The notes under the pieces were generated by a model that saw nothing but the letters and a program-made list of their open reading frames with translations, had not been told where the DNA came from and made no database searches. Below, one piece after another: positions 1-9,855 of a DNA stretch of 64,000 nucleotides. The stretch spans positions 434,001 to 498,000 of the forward strand of contig NZ_CP146232.1 of NCBI RefSeq assembly GCF_037040815.1, read 5' to 3'. Every line of letters begins with the position of its first letter. Position 1 is the first letter of the stretch. Position numbers and translations under genes: made by a program. The DNA is from Pararoseomonas sp. SCSIO 73927. Its GTDB lineage: Bacteria > Pseudomonadota > Alphaproteobacteria > Acetobacterales > Acetobacteraceae.

Positions 1-1
1 G

Positions 2-1876
2 GCCGATGCGGGCGCCCTGCACGTCGCCATGGCCGACGAGGCGCGCCTGATCGGCCCCGCCCCGGCGCGGGAGAGCTACCTGCGGATCGACGCCATCATC
101 GACGCCGCGCGCGCCACGGGCGCAGAGGCGATCCACCCCGGCTACGGCTTCCTCTCGGAGAACGCGGAGTTCGCGGAGGCCTGCGCCGCGGCCGGCATCG
201 CCTTCATCGGCCCGCCGCCCTCGGCCATCCGCGCCATGGGCTCCAAATCCGCCGCCAAGGCGCTGATGGAGCGCGCGGGCGTGCCGCTGGTGCCCGGCTA
301 CCACGGCGATGACCAGTCCCCGGCCACGCTGCGGGCCGAGGCCGACCGCATCGGCTACCCGCTGCTCATCAAGGCCAGCGCGGGCGGCGGCGGCAAGGGG
401 ATGAAGGTGGTGGAGACCGCCGCCGGGCTGGAGGAGGCGCTGTCGCTGGCCAAGGGCGAGGCGCGCGCGGCCTTCGGCGACGACCACGTGCTGCTGGAGC
501 GCTACCTCACCCGCCCCCGGCACATCGAGATCCAGGTCTTCGCGGACACCGGGGGCAACACCGTCTCGCTGTTCGAGCGCGACTGCTCCATCCAGCGCCG
601 CCACCAGAAGGTGGTGGAGGAGGCCCCCGCCCCCGGCATGGATCCGGCCCGGCGCGAGGCCATGGGCCGCGCCGCCTGCGATGCCGCCCGCGCCATCGGC
701 TATGTCGGCGCGGGCACGGTGGAGTTCATTGCCGAAGGCGAGACCTTCGCCTTCATGGAGATGAACACCCGCCTGCAGGTGGAACACCCCGTGACGGAGG
801 CGATCACCGGGCTGGATCTGGTCGAGTGGCAGCTGCGGGTCGCCGCTGGCCAGCCCCTGCCGCTACGCCAGGAGGAGCTGCGCATCCACGGCCACGCAAT
901 GGAGGTGCGGCTCTACGCCGAGGACCCGGCGCGCGACTTCGCGCCCTCCATCGGCCGGGTGGATCACCTGCGCTTCCCCGATGGCGAGGGCATCCGCATC
1001 GATACCGGCATCCGCGAGGGCGATGCCGTGACGATCCACTACGACCCCATGATCGCCAAGATCATCGCCCACGGCCCGGACCGGGCGGCGGCGGTGGCCC
1101 GCCTCGCCCGCGCGCTGGCGGCGACGGAACTGGCGGGGCCGGCCACCAATCTCGGCCTGCTGCGCGCCATCCTCGCCCAGCCGGACTTCCGGGAGGGCGC
1201 GCTGGACACGGGCTTCATCGCCCGCCACGCCGATACCCTTCTCGCCCCCGCGGGCCCGGCCCCCCGCGCCGCGCTGGCCGCGGCCGTCGCCCACCTGCTG
1301 CTGGACCGCGCCGCCGCCGTGCCGGCCGACGCGGCCGATCCCCACTCGCCCTGGGGCGCCGCCACCGCCTGGCGCCTGAACGGCGACGGCTACCAGGACT
1401 TCACCCTCGGCGACGGCGAGGCGACCCACCTCATTCGCGCCCACCTGCGGGAGGACGGCTTCCGCCTGGACCTGCCGGACGGCCCGGCGGAGGTCTCAGC
1501 CACCAGGGGCCAGGATGGCCGCCTCACCCTGCGGGTGGACGGCCGCGCCCTCTCCGCCCGCGTGCTGCGGATCGAGGACCGGCTGACGCTCTTCCTGCCC
1601 GGCGCCGCCCACGCGCTGCGCGTGATCGACCCCCTGGCCCCCGCGGGCGGGGAAGGCCCCGCCGCCGGCCGCATCCTCGCCCCCATGCCCGGCCGCGTGC
1701 TGGAGGTGCTCGTCTCCGAGGGCCAGGCCGTCGCGCGCGGGGCGGTGCTGCTGGTGATGGAGGCGATGAAGGTGCAGATGCGCATCACCGCGCCCGCCGA
1801 GGGCACCGTCTCCGCAATCCTCTGCACCCCTGGAGAGCTGGTCGAGGACGGGGCGGAGCTCGTCTCCCTCGACTAA
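2..1876 (+). CDS. Biotin carboxylase/BCCP alpha subunit of an acyl-CoA carboxylase (5' end cut by the window)
   Basis: Biotin-dependent acyl-CoA carboxylase alpha subunit. It carboxylates its own biotin with ATP and bicarbonate for transfer by a separate beta subunit. The frame is open from nucleotide 2, so roughly 35-40 N-terminal residues lie outside the window; the ATG at 29 is internal. Visible: the ATP-grasp glycine loop SAGGGGKGMKVV, the carboxylase motif EMNTRLQVEHPVTE, a central spacer, and a C-terminal biotinyl domain with the motif VMEAMKVQM, whose lysine is the biotinylation site about 34 residues before the end. One chain carrying both domains at this length fits 3-methylcrotonyl-CoA carboxylase alpha (leucine breakdown). 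Propionyl- or geranyl-CoA carboxylase alpha subunits look similar, and the beta subunit that would decide is not in view. The enzyme class is secure; the substrate is inferred. Confidence 0.85.
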   Translation, partial: ADAGALHVAMADEARLIGPAPARESYLRIDAIIDAARATGAEAIHPGYGFLSENAEFAEACAAAGIAFIGPPPSAIRAMGSKSAAKALMERAGVPLVPGYHGDDQSPATLRAEADRIGYPLLIKASAGGGGKGMKVVETAAGLEEALSLAKGEARAAFGDDHVLLERYLTRPRHIEIQVFADTGGNTVSLFERDCSIQRRHQKVVEEAPAPGMDPARREAMGRAACDAARAIGYVGAGTVEFIAEGETFAFMEMNTRLQVEHPVTEAITGLDLVEWQLRVAAGQPLPLRQEELRIHGHAMEVRLYAEDPARDFAPSIGRVDHLRFPDGEGIRIDTGIREGDAVTIHYDPMIAKIIAHGPDRAAAVARLARALAATELAGPATNLGLLRAILAQPDFREGALDTGFIARHADTLLAPAGPAPRAALAAAVAHLLLDRAAAVPADAADPHSPWGAATAWRLNGDGYQDFTLGDGEATHLIRAHLREDGFRLDLPDGPAEVSATRGQDGRLTLRVDGRALSARVLRIEDRLTLFLPGAAHALRVIDPLAPAGGEGPAAGRILAPMPGRVLEVLVSEGQAVARGAVLLVMEAMKVQMRITAPAEGTVSAILCTPGELVEDGAELVSLD

Positions 1877-2054
1877 CGGGGGAGAACGCGGCGAATTTCA
1901 CTCGGTCGGCCCCTCGGCACGCCAGATGCAGCGGGAGGACGGTGCCGCCTCCGGACGCGGCCGCGGCACACGCCCACGGTTCCGGGCTATGCGCGGCCTG
2001 TCGCGGCGATGGCGTGTTCGGATTGGGGCCGCTCAGATGGAGAACGGATCAGCG

Positions 2055-3041
2055 ATGTCGAAGACCGGAACTGGCCTGGGCGTTCTCTCGCGGCGCCTTG
2101 TTCTGGGAGCGCCGGCGCTGCTACTGCCGCGTCAGGCCGGCGCCCAGTCCCCATGGCCCGCGGGACCGATCCGCTTCATCACGCCCGCCAGCCCGGGCGG
2201 CTCGACCGACGTCATGGTGCGGCTGCTGAGCGAGGGCCTGTCACGGCGCTACCAGGTACCTTTCCCGGTGGATACGCGCCCGGGCGCGGAGGGGAGCATC
2301 GCAGCCCAGGCCTTTGTTCAGGCGGCACCGGGGACGGCGCTGTTCTTCACCAATGCCGGCACGGTCACGACCACGCCCGTGCTCATCCCCCGCCTCCCTT
2401 ACGATCCCTGGTCGGACCTCGTGACGGTTGCGCCGGTGGCGACAGACTTCCTCGCCTACGCCGTGAGGCCGGACTTCCCGGCGGCGACGCTGCCCGAGGT
2501 GTTCGAGCGCATGCGGGCGCGGCCCGGCACCTACACCTGGTGTTCGGCGCCGGGCGGCACCAACCTGCTGACCAACGCCTACCTGCAGGTCAACAAACTG
2601 GACGCGGTGTTCATCAACTACCGCACGACGGGAGCGGCCGCCCTCGACACGGCGGCCGGGCGGGTCGACCTGGCTGTCCAGCCCCTCATTACCCTGGCCC
2701 CGCTGGTACAAGAAGGTAAGCTGCGCCTCCTCGCGGTGACCCCTTCGGTTCGCTCTCCCGCATGGCCGGACGTGCCGACGGCGAAGGAGGCGGGGCTTCC
2801 GGAGTTGCAGCTGGATCCCGTTTCCGGCGCCTTCGGCTGGAAGGGGATGCCGGGCGGCTTGCGGTCTCAACTCACCGCGGCGGTGCAGGACATCGTGCGC
2901 GATCCCGGGACAGTGCAGCGCATGCGCAGCCTCGGCCTGGTGCCCCGCATCGCCTCGGCGCAGGAGTACGAGCGCGATCTGCGGGAAACGGGCGTGCGGC
3001 TCGCAGAGCTGGCGCAGAAATACGGCGTCCGCTCGGATTAG
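2055..3041 (+). CDS. Bug-type tripartite tricarboxylate transporter substrate-binding protein
   Basis: Periplasmic solute-binding protein of the Bug/TctC family (about 328 aa), which binds small carboxylates. The N terminus has an SRRLVLGAPALLL segment followed by an AGAQ-type cleavage region, a Tat-like or Sec signal peptide. The mature part starts with the family's PWPAGPIRFITPASPGGSTD segment, the ligand-loop region near the N terminus. Start chosen at ATG 2055 because it puts the arginine pair just ahead of the hydrophobic core; an in-frame ATG at 2037 is also possible. No TctA or TctB membrane subunit is nearby, so it is an orphan binding protein like the other four in this window. Ligand unknown. 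Confidence 0.85.
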   Translation: MSKTGTGLGVLSRRLVLGAPALLLPRQAGAQSPWPAGPIRFITPASPGGSTDVMVRLLSEGLSRRYQVPFPVDTRPGAEGSIAAQAFVQAAPGTALFFTNAGTVTTTPVLIPRLPYDPWSDLVTVAPVATDFLAYAVRPDFPAATLPEVFERMRARPGTYTWCSAPGGTNLLTNAYLQVNKLDAVFINYRTTGAAALDTAAGRVDLAVQPLITLAPLVQEGKLRLLAVTPSVRSPAWPDVPTAKEAGLPELQLDPVSGAFGWKGMPGGLRSQLTAAVQDIVRDPGTVQRMRSLGLVPRIASAQEYERDLRETGVRLAELAQKYGVRSD

Positions 3042-3225
3042 CGCCCCTCGGGGGGAAGGCTCTCCGGGGCACGGTTTTTCGCCGCCCCTCCCTGGCTCGT
3101 TCCACGGAATCCCTTGGGGCCGCGGGGCGGCGGCCGATGCGCGCCGGGTGTGGGATTAGGCCTGATACCCTTCGTGCTCCTCCGGCGTTCTGCTCCCCAT
3201 TAAAGGACGACCAGGGGGAGCACGC

Positions 3226-6200
3226 ATGGCAGCGCTGGCGGCGGAACCGGAGGGCCTTCTGGCCGCCGGGCTGGTGGAGCGCGCCGAGGGCGCGGGCGCG
3301 ATGATCCACGTGGCCCGCAGCGAGGCCCGCGCCGCCCGCCTGGCCCGCGCCGCCGCGGCGCTGGCGCCCGCCCTGGCCGTGCTGCACCTGCCGGGCTGGG
3401 ACTGCCTTCCCTATGACCGCGCCTCGCCCTCCCGCCAGTCCATGGGCGGGCGCATGGCGGTGCTGCGCGCCATGGCGGAGCGGGGGGACCGCCCCGTGCT
3501 GCTGATCGCGGGCATCGAGGCGATCACCCAGCGCCTCCCCACGCCGGAAAGCCTCGACGCGCTCATCCTGCGACGGGGCGAGCCGCTGGACATCCCCGCG
3601 CTGGAAGCCGCGCTGGAGCGCCTGGGCTACGTTCTGGACGAGCGGGTGGACGAGCCCGGCGAGGCGGCGCTGCACGGCAGCGTGCTGGACATCTATCCGC
3701 CCGGTGGCGAGGCCCTTCCCTGCCGCGTCGAGCACGAGGAAGGGCGGATCGCCTCCATCCGCCACTACGACCCGCTGACGCAGCGCAGCCTGGATGACAC
3801 GGTTGAATCCGTCACCCTCGGGCCCGCCTCGGAGGTGGTCTGGCCCGAGGGCTCCGAGGAGCGGCACGCGCCCGGGCTGGAGCACGCCCTGGCGGAGATC
3901 GTCCCCGACCTCGTTACCCCCTTCGCCCTGCTGCCCGGCGCCCCCGTCTCCCTCGACCCCGAGGTGGAGGAGCTGCGTCCCGGGCGCTGGGAGGAGGTGA
4001 CGGACGCGCACCGCGCCCGCATCACCCTCGCGCCGCTGGAGGAGGGCGCGCGCAGCCCCTCCGACCCCGCCCGCCTCTACCTCGACGACGCCGCCTGGAC
4101 GGAGGCGATGGATGGTCGTGAGCTGATGGCACTGGAGGCGCCCCCCGAGGAGCCGGAGGGCAGCACGCCCCGCTTCGTCGAGGGGGAGGAGCCGGAGGAG
4201 GCCTTCCTCTCCTTCCTGGAGGAGCGCGTGGCCGGGGGCGGCCGCGTGGCCCTGGCCGGGCGCGAGAGCCGCCGCGGCCGGGCCCTGTCCCGCCTGGTCC
4301 GCGATCGCCTGGGCTGGGAACCGGACCGCTTCCCCGATTGGGCCGCCCTGCGCGCCACGCCGCCCGGCCGCTTCGGCACGCTGGACGGGATGCTGGAGGC
4401 CGGCTTCGAGGCGGAGGGCATCGCCGTCGTCGCCCCCGGCGACGTGCGCCCCGCCGCCGCCCGCAAGAGCGAGGCGGAGAGGCAGGCGGCGCTCGGCCTG
4501 ATGGGCACGGCCCTGCAGCCCGGCGACGCCGTGATCCACCTGGAGCACGGGCTGGGCGCCCTGCGCGGGGTGGAGACGGTGGAGGCGGGCGGGGCCGCGC
4601 TGGACACGCTGGTGCTGGAGTACTTCGGCGGCACGAAGCAGCTCGTGCCCCTGGACGAGATGGACCGCCTCTGGCGCTACGGCGCGGAGGCGGAGGGCGT
4701 CTCGCTGGACCATCTCGGCGGCGAATCCTGGCCGAAGCGCCGGGCGCAGGTGGAGGAGCAGGTCGCCGCCACGGCCCGCGCGCTGGAAGCGATGACGCGG
4801 GAGCGCGCCGCCCGCACAGCCCCCGCGCTGCGCCCGCGCGGCGGCGCCTATGCCCGCTTCGCCGCGCGCTTCCCCTACGCGCTGACGCCCGATCAGGAGG
4901 AGGGGATCGACGCCGTGCTGGCAGACCTCGCCTCCGGCCATCCGATGGACCGGCTGGTCTGCGGCGATGTCGGCTTCGGCAAGACGGAGGTGGCGCTGCG
5001 CGCCGCGGCCGTGGCGGCCTTGGCCGGGAAGCAGGTGGCGGTGATGGCGCCCACCACCGTGCTGGTGCGCCAGCACCTCACCACCTTCCGCCGCCGCTTC
5101 GCGGGCATGAAGGTGAACGGGAAGACCATCCGCATCGAGCAGCTCTCCCGCCTTTCCAAGCCCGCCGAGGCGAAGGCGGTGAAGGCCGCGCTGAAGGACG
5201 GCAGCGTCCATATCGTGATCGGCACGCAGGCGCTGACGGCGAAGGGCGTGGAGTTCGCCGATCTCGGCCTTCTCGTCATCGACGAGGAGCAGCGCTTCGG
5301 CGCCAAGCAGAAGGCCGCCGCCCGGGAACTGGGCGCGAGCACGCACCTGCTCTCCATGACGGCCACCCCCATCCCGCGCACCCTGCAATCCGCGCTGGTG
5401 GGGCTGCAGGAGCTCTCCGTCATCGCAACGCCCCCGGGCCGGCGCCAGCCCATCCACACCGTGCACGTGCCGATGGACGACGCCGTGCTGCGCCAGGCGC
5501 TAATGCGGGAGAAGCGGCGGGGCGGGCAGAGCTTCGTCGTGCTCTCCCGCATCGAGGACCTGCCGGAGATGCGGAAGCGCGTGGAGGAGCTGCTGCCCGA
5601 ACTCTCCATCATCGAGGCCCATGGCGAGCTGCCGGCGGAGGAGGTGGACACCGCCCTGGTGCGCTTCGCGGAGGGGGACGGCGACGTGCTGCTCTCCACC
5701 AACATCGTGGAGACGGGGCTGGACGTGCCGCGCGCCAACACGATGCTGGTCCACCGCGCGGACCGCTTCGGCATCGCCCAGCTTCACCAGTTGCGCGGCC
5801 GCGTCGGACGCGGGCGGGTGCGGGGCAGCATCGTGCTGATGACCGATGCCGCCGACCCGCCCTCTCCCCTCACCCTCAAGCGGCTGAAGGCGCTGGAGGC
5901 ACATGACCGCGTGGGCGCTGGCTTCGCCATCAGCGCGCGTGACATGGACCTGCGCGGCGCCGGCGACCTGCTGGGCGAGGAGCAGGCGGGCCACGTGAAG
6001 CTCATCGGGCTGGATCTCTACCAGCACCTGCTGGACCGCGCCCTCCGGGAGGCACGCGGGGAGACGGTGGCGGACGACTGGACGCCCCAGCTCTCAATCG
6101 GCGTCCACGCCGCCATCCCGCGCGAGCACGTGGAGGAGGAGGCGGTGCGGGTGGAGCTGCACGCCCGGCTGGCCTCCATCCTCCGCCGCGGCGACGCCGT

Positions 6201-6543
6201 GGCCCTGGGCGACTTCGCCGAAGAGGTGGAGGACCGCTTCGGCGCGCCGCCGGAGGCTCTGGCCAACCTCCTCGCCCTGGCCGGGCTGCGCCTGCGCTGC
6301 CGCCGCCTGGGGATCGCGGAGCTGAAGGTGGGCCCCAGCGCCGCCGCCGCCGCCTTCCGCGGCGAGCCGCCCGCGGCCGATGCGCCGCTGGAACGCCGGG
6401 GAGACCGGATCGTGCTGCCGCGCGAGAGCAAGGATGCCGCCGGGCAACTGGCGGCCGCGACGGAGCTGCTGGACCGCCTCTCGAAGCGGCGCGGGAAGAA
6501 GGCTCGGGCGGAGAATTTGGAGGAGACCCGCCCGGCGGCGTAG
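3226..6543 (+). CDS. mfd: Transcription-repair coupling factor Mfd
   Basis: Mfd (1105 aa) removes RNA polymerase stalled at DNA damage and recruits UvrA. The first part of the protein is the UvrB-like module (ATP-binding residues absent, as usual for Mfd). The RNA-polymerase-interacting module follows, with [15 protein letters not shown] and the [12 protein letters not shown] segment. The RecG-like motor has Walker [16 protein letters not shown], the Walker B variant VIDEEQRFG, and the motif VI/TRG segment [17 protein letters not shown]. The C-terminal TRCF domain is present. Length is slightly below the usual 1150 aa but all domains are there. ATG 3226 follows a purine-rich CAGGGGGAG element at a good distance. 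selD begins 34 bp downstream and may share the transcript. Confidence 0.97.
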   Translation: MAALAAEPEGLLAAGLVERAEGAGAMIHVARSEARAARLARAAAALAPALAVLHLPGWDCLPYDRASPSRQSMGGRMAVLRAMAERGDRPVLLIAGIEAITQRLPTPESLDALILRRGEPLDIPALEAALERLGYVLDERVDEPGEAALHGSVLDIYPPGGEALPCRVEHEEGRIASIRHYDPLTQRSLDDTVESVTLGPASEVVWPEGSEERHAPGLEHALAEIVPDLVTPFALLPGAPVSLDPEVEELRPGRWEEVTDAHRARITLAPLEEGARSPSDPARLYLDDAAWTEAMDGRELMALEAPPEEPEGSTPRFVEGEEPEEAFLSFLEERVAGGGRVALAGRESRRGRALSRLVRDRLGWEPDRFPDWAALRATPPGRFGTLDGMLEAGFEAEGIAVVAPGDVRPAAARKSEAERQAALGLMGTALQPGDAVIHLEHGLGALRGVETVEAGGAALDTLVLEYFGGTKQLVPLDEMDRLWRYGAEAEGVSLDHLGGESWPKRRAQVEEQVAATARALEAMTRERAARTAPALRPRGGAYARFAARFPYALTPDQEEGIDAVLADLASGHPMDRLVCGDVGFGKTEVALRAAAVAALAGKQVAVMAPTTVLVRQHLTTFRRRFAGMKVNGKTIRIEQLSRLSKPAEAKAVKAALKDGSVHIVIGTQALTAKGVEFADLGLLVIDEEQRFGAKQKAAARELGASTHLLSMTATPIPRTLQSALVGLQELSVIATPPGRRQPIHTVHVPMDDAVLRQALMREKRRGGQSFVVLSRIEDLPEMRKRVEELLPELSIIEAHGELPAEEVDTALVRFAEGDGDVLLSTNIVETGLDVPRANTMLVHRADRFGIAQLHQLRGRVGRGRVRGSIVLMTDAADPPSPLTLKRLKALEAHDRVGAGFAISARDMDLRGAGDLLGEEQAGHVKLIGLDLYQHLLDRALREARGETVADDWTPQLSIGVHAAIPREHVEEEAVRVELHARLASILRRGDAVALGDFAEEVEDRFGAPPEALANLLALAGLRLRCRRLGIAELKVGPSAAAAAFRGEPPAADAPLERRGDRIVLPRESKDAAGQLAAATELLDRLSKRRGKKARAENLEETRPAA

Positions 6544-6577
6544 AACCCCTTTCGTCATGCCAGGACTGGAGGACGCC

Positions 6578-7627
6578 ATGGACGCCGCCCCGCAAATCCG
6601 CCTCACGGAACTCGCGCACGGGGGCGGCTGCGGCTGCAAGCTCGCGCCCTCGGTGCTGCAGAACCTTTTGTCCGGCCAGGCCATGGCCACGCCGTTCAGT
6701 CAGCTCCTCGTCGGGACGGAAAGCTCCGACGACGCGGCGGTGTGGCAGGTGAACGACGAGATCGCGATCGTCGCCACCACGGACTTCTTCATGCCGATGG
6801 TGGACGACGCGCGGGATTTCGGCCGCATCGCCGCCACCAACGCCATCTCCGACGTCTACGCCATGGGCGGCAAGCCGGTGATGGCGCTGGCCATCCTCGG
6901 CATCCCCGTGAACAAGCTGGACCCGGCCGTGGTGCGGGAAATTTTGGCGGGCGGCGCCTCCGTCTGCGCGGAGGCGGGCATCCCCGTCGCCGGCGGGCAC
7001 TCCATCGACTGCCCGGAGCCCGTCTACGGCCTCGCCGTCATCGGCATCATCCACCCCTCCAAGGTGCGCCGGAACACGGGCGCGCGGGCGGGGGACGCGC
7101 TGATCCTCACCAAGGGCATCGGCGTCGGCATCTACTCCGCCGCGATCAAGAAGGGCGTGCTGCCCGACGGCGCCTACGACGAGATGATCGCCTCCACCAC
7201 CCTGCTGAACCGCGTGGGGGCGGAGCTGGCGGAAGACCCGGCGGTGCACGGCATCACGGACGTGACGGGCTTCGGCGTGCTCGGCCACGGGCTGGAGATG
7301 GCGCGGGGATCGGGCGTGGCGCTGCGGATCGGGGCGGATTCCGTCCCCCTGCTCTCCCGCGCCTCGGAACTGGCGCAGGCCGGGCACGTCACCGGCGCCT
7401 CCCACCGCAACTGGGACAGCTACGGCGCCGAGGTGGAGCTGCCGGACGGACTGCCTGACTGGCGCCGCGCGCTGCTGACCGACCCCCAGACCTCCGGCGG
7501 CCTTCTCGTCGCCTGCGCGCCGGAGGCGGCCGATGCCGTGCTGGCCCGCATCGGGGCCGCGGGCTATCCCCTGGCCCGCCGGATCGGCACCGCCGAGGCC
7601 GGCCTACCGCGCGTGGTGGTGACCTGA
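6578..7627 (+). CDS. selD: Selenide, water dikinase (selenophosphate synthetase)
   Basis: SelD (349 aa) makes selenophosphate from selenide and ATP, the selenium donor for Sec-tRNA synthesis by SelA. The N-terminal catalytic segment HGGGCGCKL holds Cys18, the position that is Sec in some SelDs, and the conserved Lys21; the codon here is TGC, so this enzyme is itself Sec-free. The AIRS-type fold follows, with [10 protein letters not shown], the DFFMPMVDD metal-binding segment and [14 protein letters not shown]. Start ATG 6578 follows GGAGGA at 6568-6573; an upstream in-frame ATG at 6557 would add seven residues. It serves selA, selB, selC and the Sec formate dehydrogenase, which lie 4-14 kb downstream on the other strand. 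Confidence 0.97.
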   Translation: MDAAPQIRLTELAHGGGCGCKLAPSVLQNLLSGQAMATPFSQLLVGTESSDDAAVWQVNDEIAIVATTDFFMPMVDDARDFGRIAATNAISDVYAMGGKPVMALAILGIPVNKLDPAVVREILAGGASVCAEAGIPVAGGHSIDCPEPVYGLAVIGIIHPSKVRRNTGARAGDALILTKGIGVGIYSAAIKKGVLPDGAYDEMIASTTLLNRVGAELAEDPAVHGITDVTGFGVLGHGLEMARGSGVALRIGADSVPLLSRASELAQAGHVTGASHRNWDSYGAEVELPDGLPDWRRALLTDPQTSGGLLVACAPEAADAVLARIGAAGYPLARRIGTAEAGLPRVVVT

Positions 7628-7670
7628 CGCGCCCTCGCGCGTTGCTGCTGGCATGAAGGACGGGAGCGGC

Positions 7671-8072
7671 ATGATGCGGTTCGGGGCAGGAATGATCGCG
7701 GTGCTGGCCGGGCTGGCCCTGGCGGCCCCCGCCGGCGCCCAGAACGCGCCGAACGCGGCTCCCAACTCGGTCGCGAATGCGGCCGCGAACGCTGCGACCC
7801 GGCCGGGCCAGCCCCCCTCCAGCCAGAGCACGGCCGGGGCGGAGTGCAACGCGGGCGGCAAGGCCGAGGAGGCCACGGGCCCGGCCCCGGCGGCGCGCGA
7901 CGGCACCGCCCCGGGCAGCGCCGGCTCCACGGGCTGGAGCGGCGGCACGGGCGGTTCCTACATCGGCAACAACCCCGCGGGCGCCTCGCGCGATTCCGCC
8001 ACCTGGCAGCCGCCGACCGCCCGCGGGCTGGACCCGATCGGCGCGCCGCTGCGCCCGCGCGCCGCCTGCTGA
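7671..8072 (+). CDS. Hypothetical secreted low-complexity protein
   Basis: About 133 aa, not recognised. It begins MMRFGAGMIAVLAGLALAA, a clear signal peptide ending near APAGAQ. The mature part is rich in Ala, Asn, Pro, Gly and Ser with no obvious domain; a Gly-rich stretch (GGTGGSYIGNN) sits in the middle and the final residue is Cys. Start chosen at ATG 7671 (a second ATG follows at 7674) because GGGAG lies just upstream; ATG 7653 is in frame but lacks a ribosome site. Probably a small periplasmic or surface protein. Function unknown. Confidence 0.6.
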   Translation: MMRFGAGMIAVLAGLALAAPAGAQNAPNAAPNSVANAAANAATRPGQPPSSQSTAGAECNAGGKAEEATGPAPAARDGTAPGSAGSTGWSGGTGGSYIGNNPAGASRDSATWQPPTARGLDPIGAPLRPRAAC

Positions 8073-8147
8073 CGCCCGGGCGGTAGCGGGGCGCGCGACT
8101 TCCTCCTAGCCTTCGGCCGTGCCGGAGAGCACAGGAGGAATACGCCC

Positions 8148-8609
8148 ATGTCCCAGTCCCGCCGCAGGATCGGATTCGGCGCCGCGATCGGCGCCGCCCT
8201 GCTGGCCACCGCGCCCCTGGCCCCGGCGGCAGCCCAGACGAGCGATGCGGCCGGCGTCGCCGAGGCCGTGGAGGCGCTGCGCCAGGCCATGCTCTCCGCC
8301 GACCGCGCCAGGCTGGAGGCCGTCGCCGCCGAAGGCCTGAGCTACGGCCACTCCTCCGGCCGCGTGGAGAACAAGGAGCAGTTCGTCGCCGCCATCGTGG
8401 AGGGGCGGAGCGTGTTCCGCAGCATCGCCCTGACGGAGCAGACCGTCGCCACCTCCGGCGACGTCGCCCTGGTGCGCCACATCCTCTCCGCCGAAACGGC
8501 CGATGGCGGCCGGCCCGGCACGGTGCGGATCGGGGTGCTGCTGGTCTTCCAGAGGCAGGCCGGCGGCTGGAAGCTGCTAGCGCGGCAGGCCGTGCCCCGC
8601 CCGGCCTAG
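8148..8609 (+). CDS. Secreted NTF2-like (DUF4440-type) protein
   Basis: 153 aa. A signal peptide (SRRRIGFGAAIGAALLATAP, then an AAAQ cleavage region) precedes one compact NTF2-like/SnoaL-type domain. Typical family features are the early helix VEALRQAMLSADRARLEAV, the SYGHSSGRVENKEQFVAAI segment and the final strands LVFQRQAGGWKLLARQAV. DUF4440-like proteins form a small cone-shaped fold; many are of unknown function. An AGGAGGAAT ribosome site lies a few bases before ATG 8148. The exported location is a prediction from the leader. Confidence 0.75.
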   Translation: MSQSRRRIGFGAAIGAALLATAPLAPAAAQTSDAAGVAEAVEALRQAMLSADRARLEAVAAEGLSYGHSSGRVENKEQFVAAIVEGRSVFRSIALTEQTVATSGDVALVRHILSAETADGGRPGTVRIGVLLVFQRQAGGWKLLARQAVPRPA

Positions 8610-8626
8610 AGGGCCTGCCTGGAGGA

Positions 8627-9007
8627 TCAGTGCGGCTTCGCCTCCTCGAGCCGGAGCCGCAACCCTTCCGCGTTGAAGAACTCGCCCTCCCGGATCAGGG
8701 AACGGTCCTCGTGCAGCTTGCGGGTCAGCGACTGCAGCCGCGCCCTGGCCTCCGCATCCGGCACCAGCCCTTCCCGTCCGGCGCGGAAGAACACGGCCGC
8801 GTCCCAGGCCACCCCCGCGCCGGAGAGGAGCCCGGCCATCTCCGGCCAGCGCGTCTCGTCGCCCACCACGTGCAGCCAGGCCGACCGCAGGGGTTCCACC
8901 GTGGTGTCCGTGATCCGCATCAGCACGAAGAGCACGGTGAAGTCGCCCGCCTCACGGTGCGTGGCGATGATCCAGTCGTCGAAGTCCGTCTCGGCGGGCG
9001 CGGTCAT
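8627..9007 (-). CDS. Hypothetical protein
   Basis: 126 aa on the minus strand, not recognised. The sequence is soluble and mixed alpha/beta in character: it opens MTAPAETDFDDWIIATHREA, has a hydrophobic strand FTVLFVLMRI and a charged C-terminal half ending LRLRLEEAKPH. The reading frame stays open upstream to about 9346, but that part is proline- and arginine-rich and looks non-coding, so ATG at 9007 is chosen. It converges with the DUF4440-type gene, with 17 bp between the stops. Confidence 0.55.
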   Translation of the reverse strand: MTAPAETDFDDWIIATHREAGDFTVLFVLMRITDTTVEPLRSAWLHVVGDETRWPEMAGLLSGAGVAWDAAVFFRAGREGLVPDAEARARLQSLTRKLHEDRSLIREGEFFNAEGLRLRLEEAKPH

Positions 9008-9396
9008 GCGGGGAACCCCGGCGGCGGGCAGGAAGGCCGGCCAGACCGGGAGTAAGACCGGGAGCAGGACACCCCCGTGCTCCCGCGCAGCCCGTGCCAT
9101 AGATCGGAGGAGCGGGCCCCCCTGGCCCAGGCTCCCTCCCGGAACGGCCGGGTAGGGGGGCTGCCGCACGGGTCCGCGGAAAGGCGACATGGCGGCATCG
9201 AGGGGCGGGCTGAGCGCATGGCCGGAAGGTAGCCGCCCCCTGCCGGCGACGGTAGGGATGGCGGGCCCGTTGCCCCCGCGCGCAGATCTCCGTGGGGGCT
9301 GTGCCCGCTGTTCGCGCCAGGCCTGCGGAACCCGCTGCGGCGGCAAGCGCAGCGCACCCGTGATCCAGTCCTCCAGGCGCGGCGGGTCTCCCCCGT
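9008..9396. other. Intergenic region without a recognisable gene
   Basis: 389 bp of GC-rich sequence between two minus-strand hypothetical genes. Open frames cross it, but their translations are proline/arginine-rich and look non-coding. A ten-base element agaccgggag occurs at 9043-9052 and again at 9055-9064 (12 bp spacing). No tRNA, clear promoter or terminator seen. Confidence 0.5.
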
Positions 9397-9708
9397 TCAG
9401 CCCTCACCCAGCCGGGAAGCGGGGTAGGCGGCCGTCCTCGCGCGGAGCCCCGCCTGGGTGATGCCGTAGGCCCGCATCGTCCGCGCCCCGTCCGCCAGGT
9501 TGTCGTCGTTGAAGCCGAACGTCATCTCGCCGCCCTCCGCCCAGCCCAGGGCGATCGCGGCCTCGAGGTCGGCGAGAACCGGCTCGTCGGGGACCGGGCC
9601 CAGCGCCGGCCGGTGGGTGAACCAGAGCTCCCGCCACTGCCCGCGCGGGAGAAGCCAGGCAAGGGCGCGTCGGGGATCGGGAAGACGCTCGTCCGGGCCG
9701 TCCGCCAT
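9397..9708 (-). CDS. Hypothetical small soluble protein
   Basis: 103 aa, not recognised. Composition is that of a real protein rather than a GC shadow: acidic/aromatic segments such as QWRELWFTHRPALGPVPDEP and EMTFGFNDDNLADGARTM, followed by a helix and a basic end. No signal peptide or membrane segment. ATG 9708 (cat at 9706-9708) is the start; the frame runs open far upstream across unrelated antisense sequence. The gene stands alone between the neighbouring hypothetical gene and the divergent Bug gene that starts at 9856. Confidence 0.5.
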   Translation of the reverse strand: MADGPDERLPDPRRALAWLLPRGQWRELWFTHRPALGPVPDEPVLADLEAAIALGWAEGGEMTFGFNDDNLADGARTMRAYGITQAGLRARTAAYPASRLGEG

Positions 9709-9855
9709 CCGTCCCCTCCCGCCAGCGCCCGGCCTTCCAGGCCGCGAGCATGCCATCGGCCGCGCCCCTCGGGTAGCAGGCGGCCGCGCCCGCCTCCCCG
9801 TCGCCCGGGGCGCCGCGGCAAGGCTGGTGCGGGGCCGGCGGACTGATACGATCGA

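Noticed and set aside
2872..5466. Very long open frame antisense to mfd
   Set aside because: At this GC content antisense frames stay open by codon bias. The translation is Gly/Arg/His/Gln-rich without domains, and mfd on the plus strand is unmistakable.
6578..6640. Selenocysteine in SelD
   Set aside because: The catalytic position in the GGGCGCK segment is a TGC cysteine codon; no in-frame TGA.
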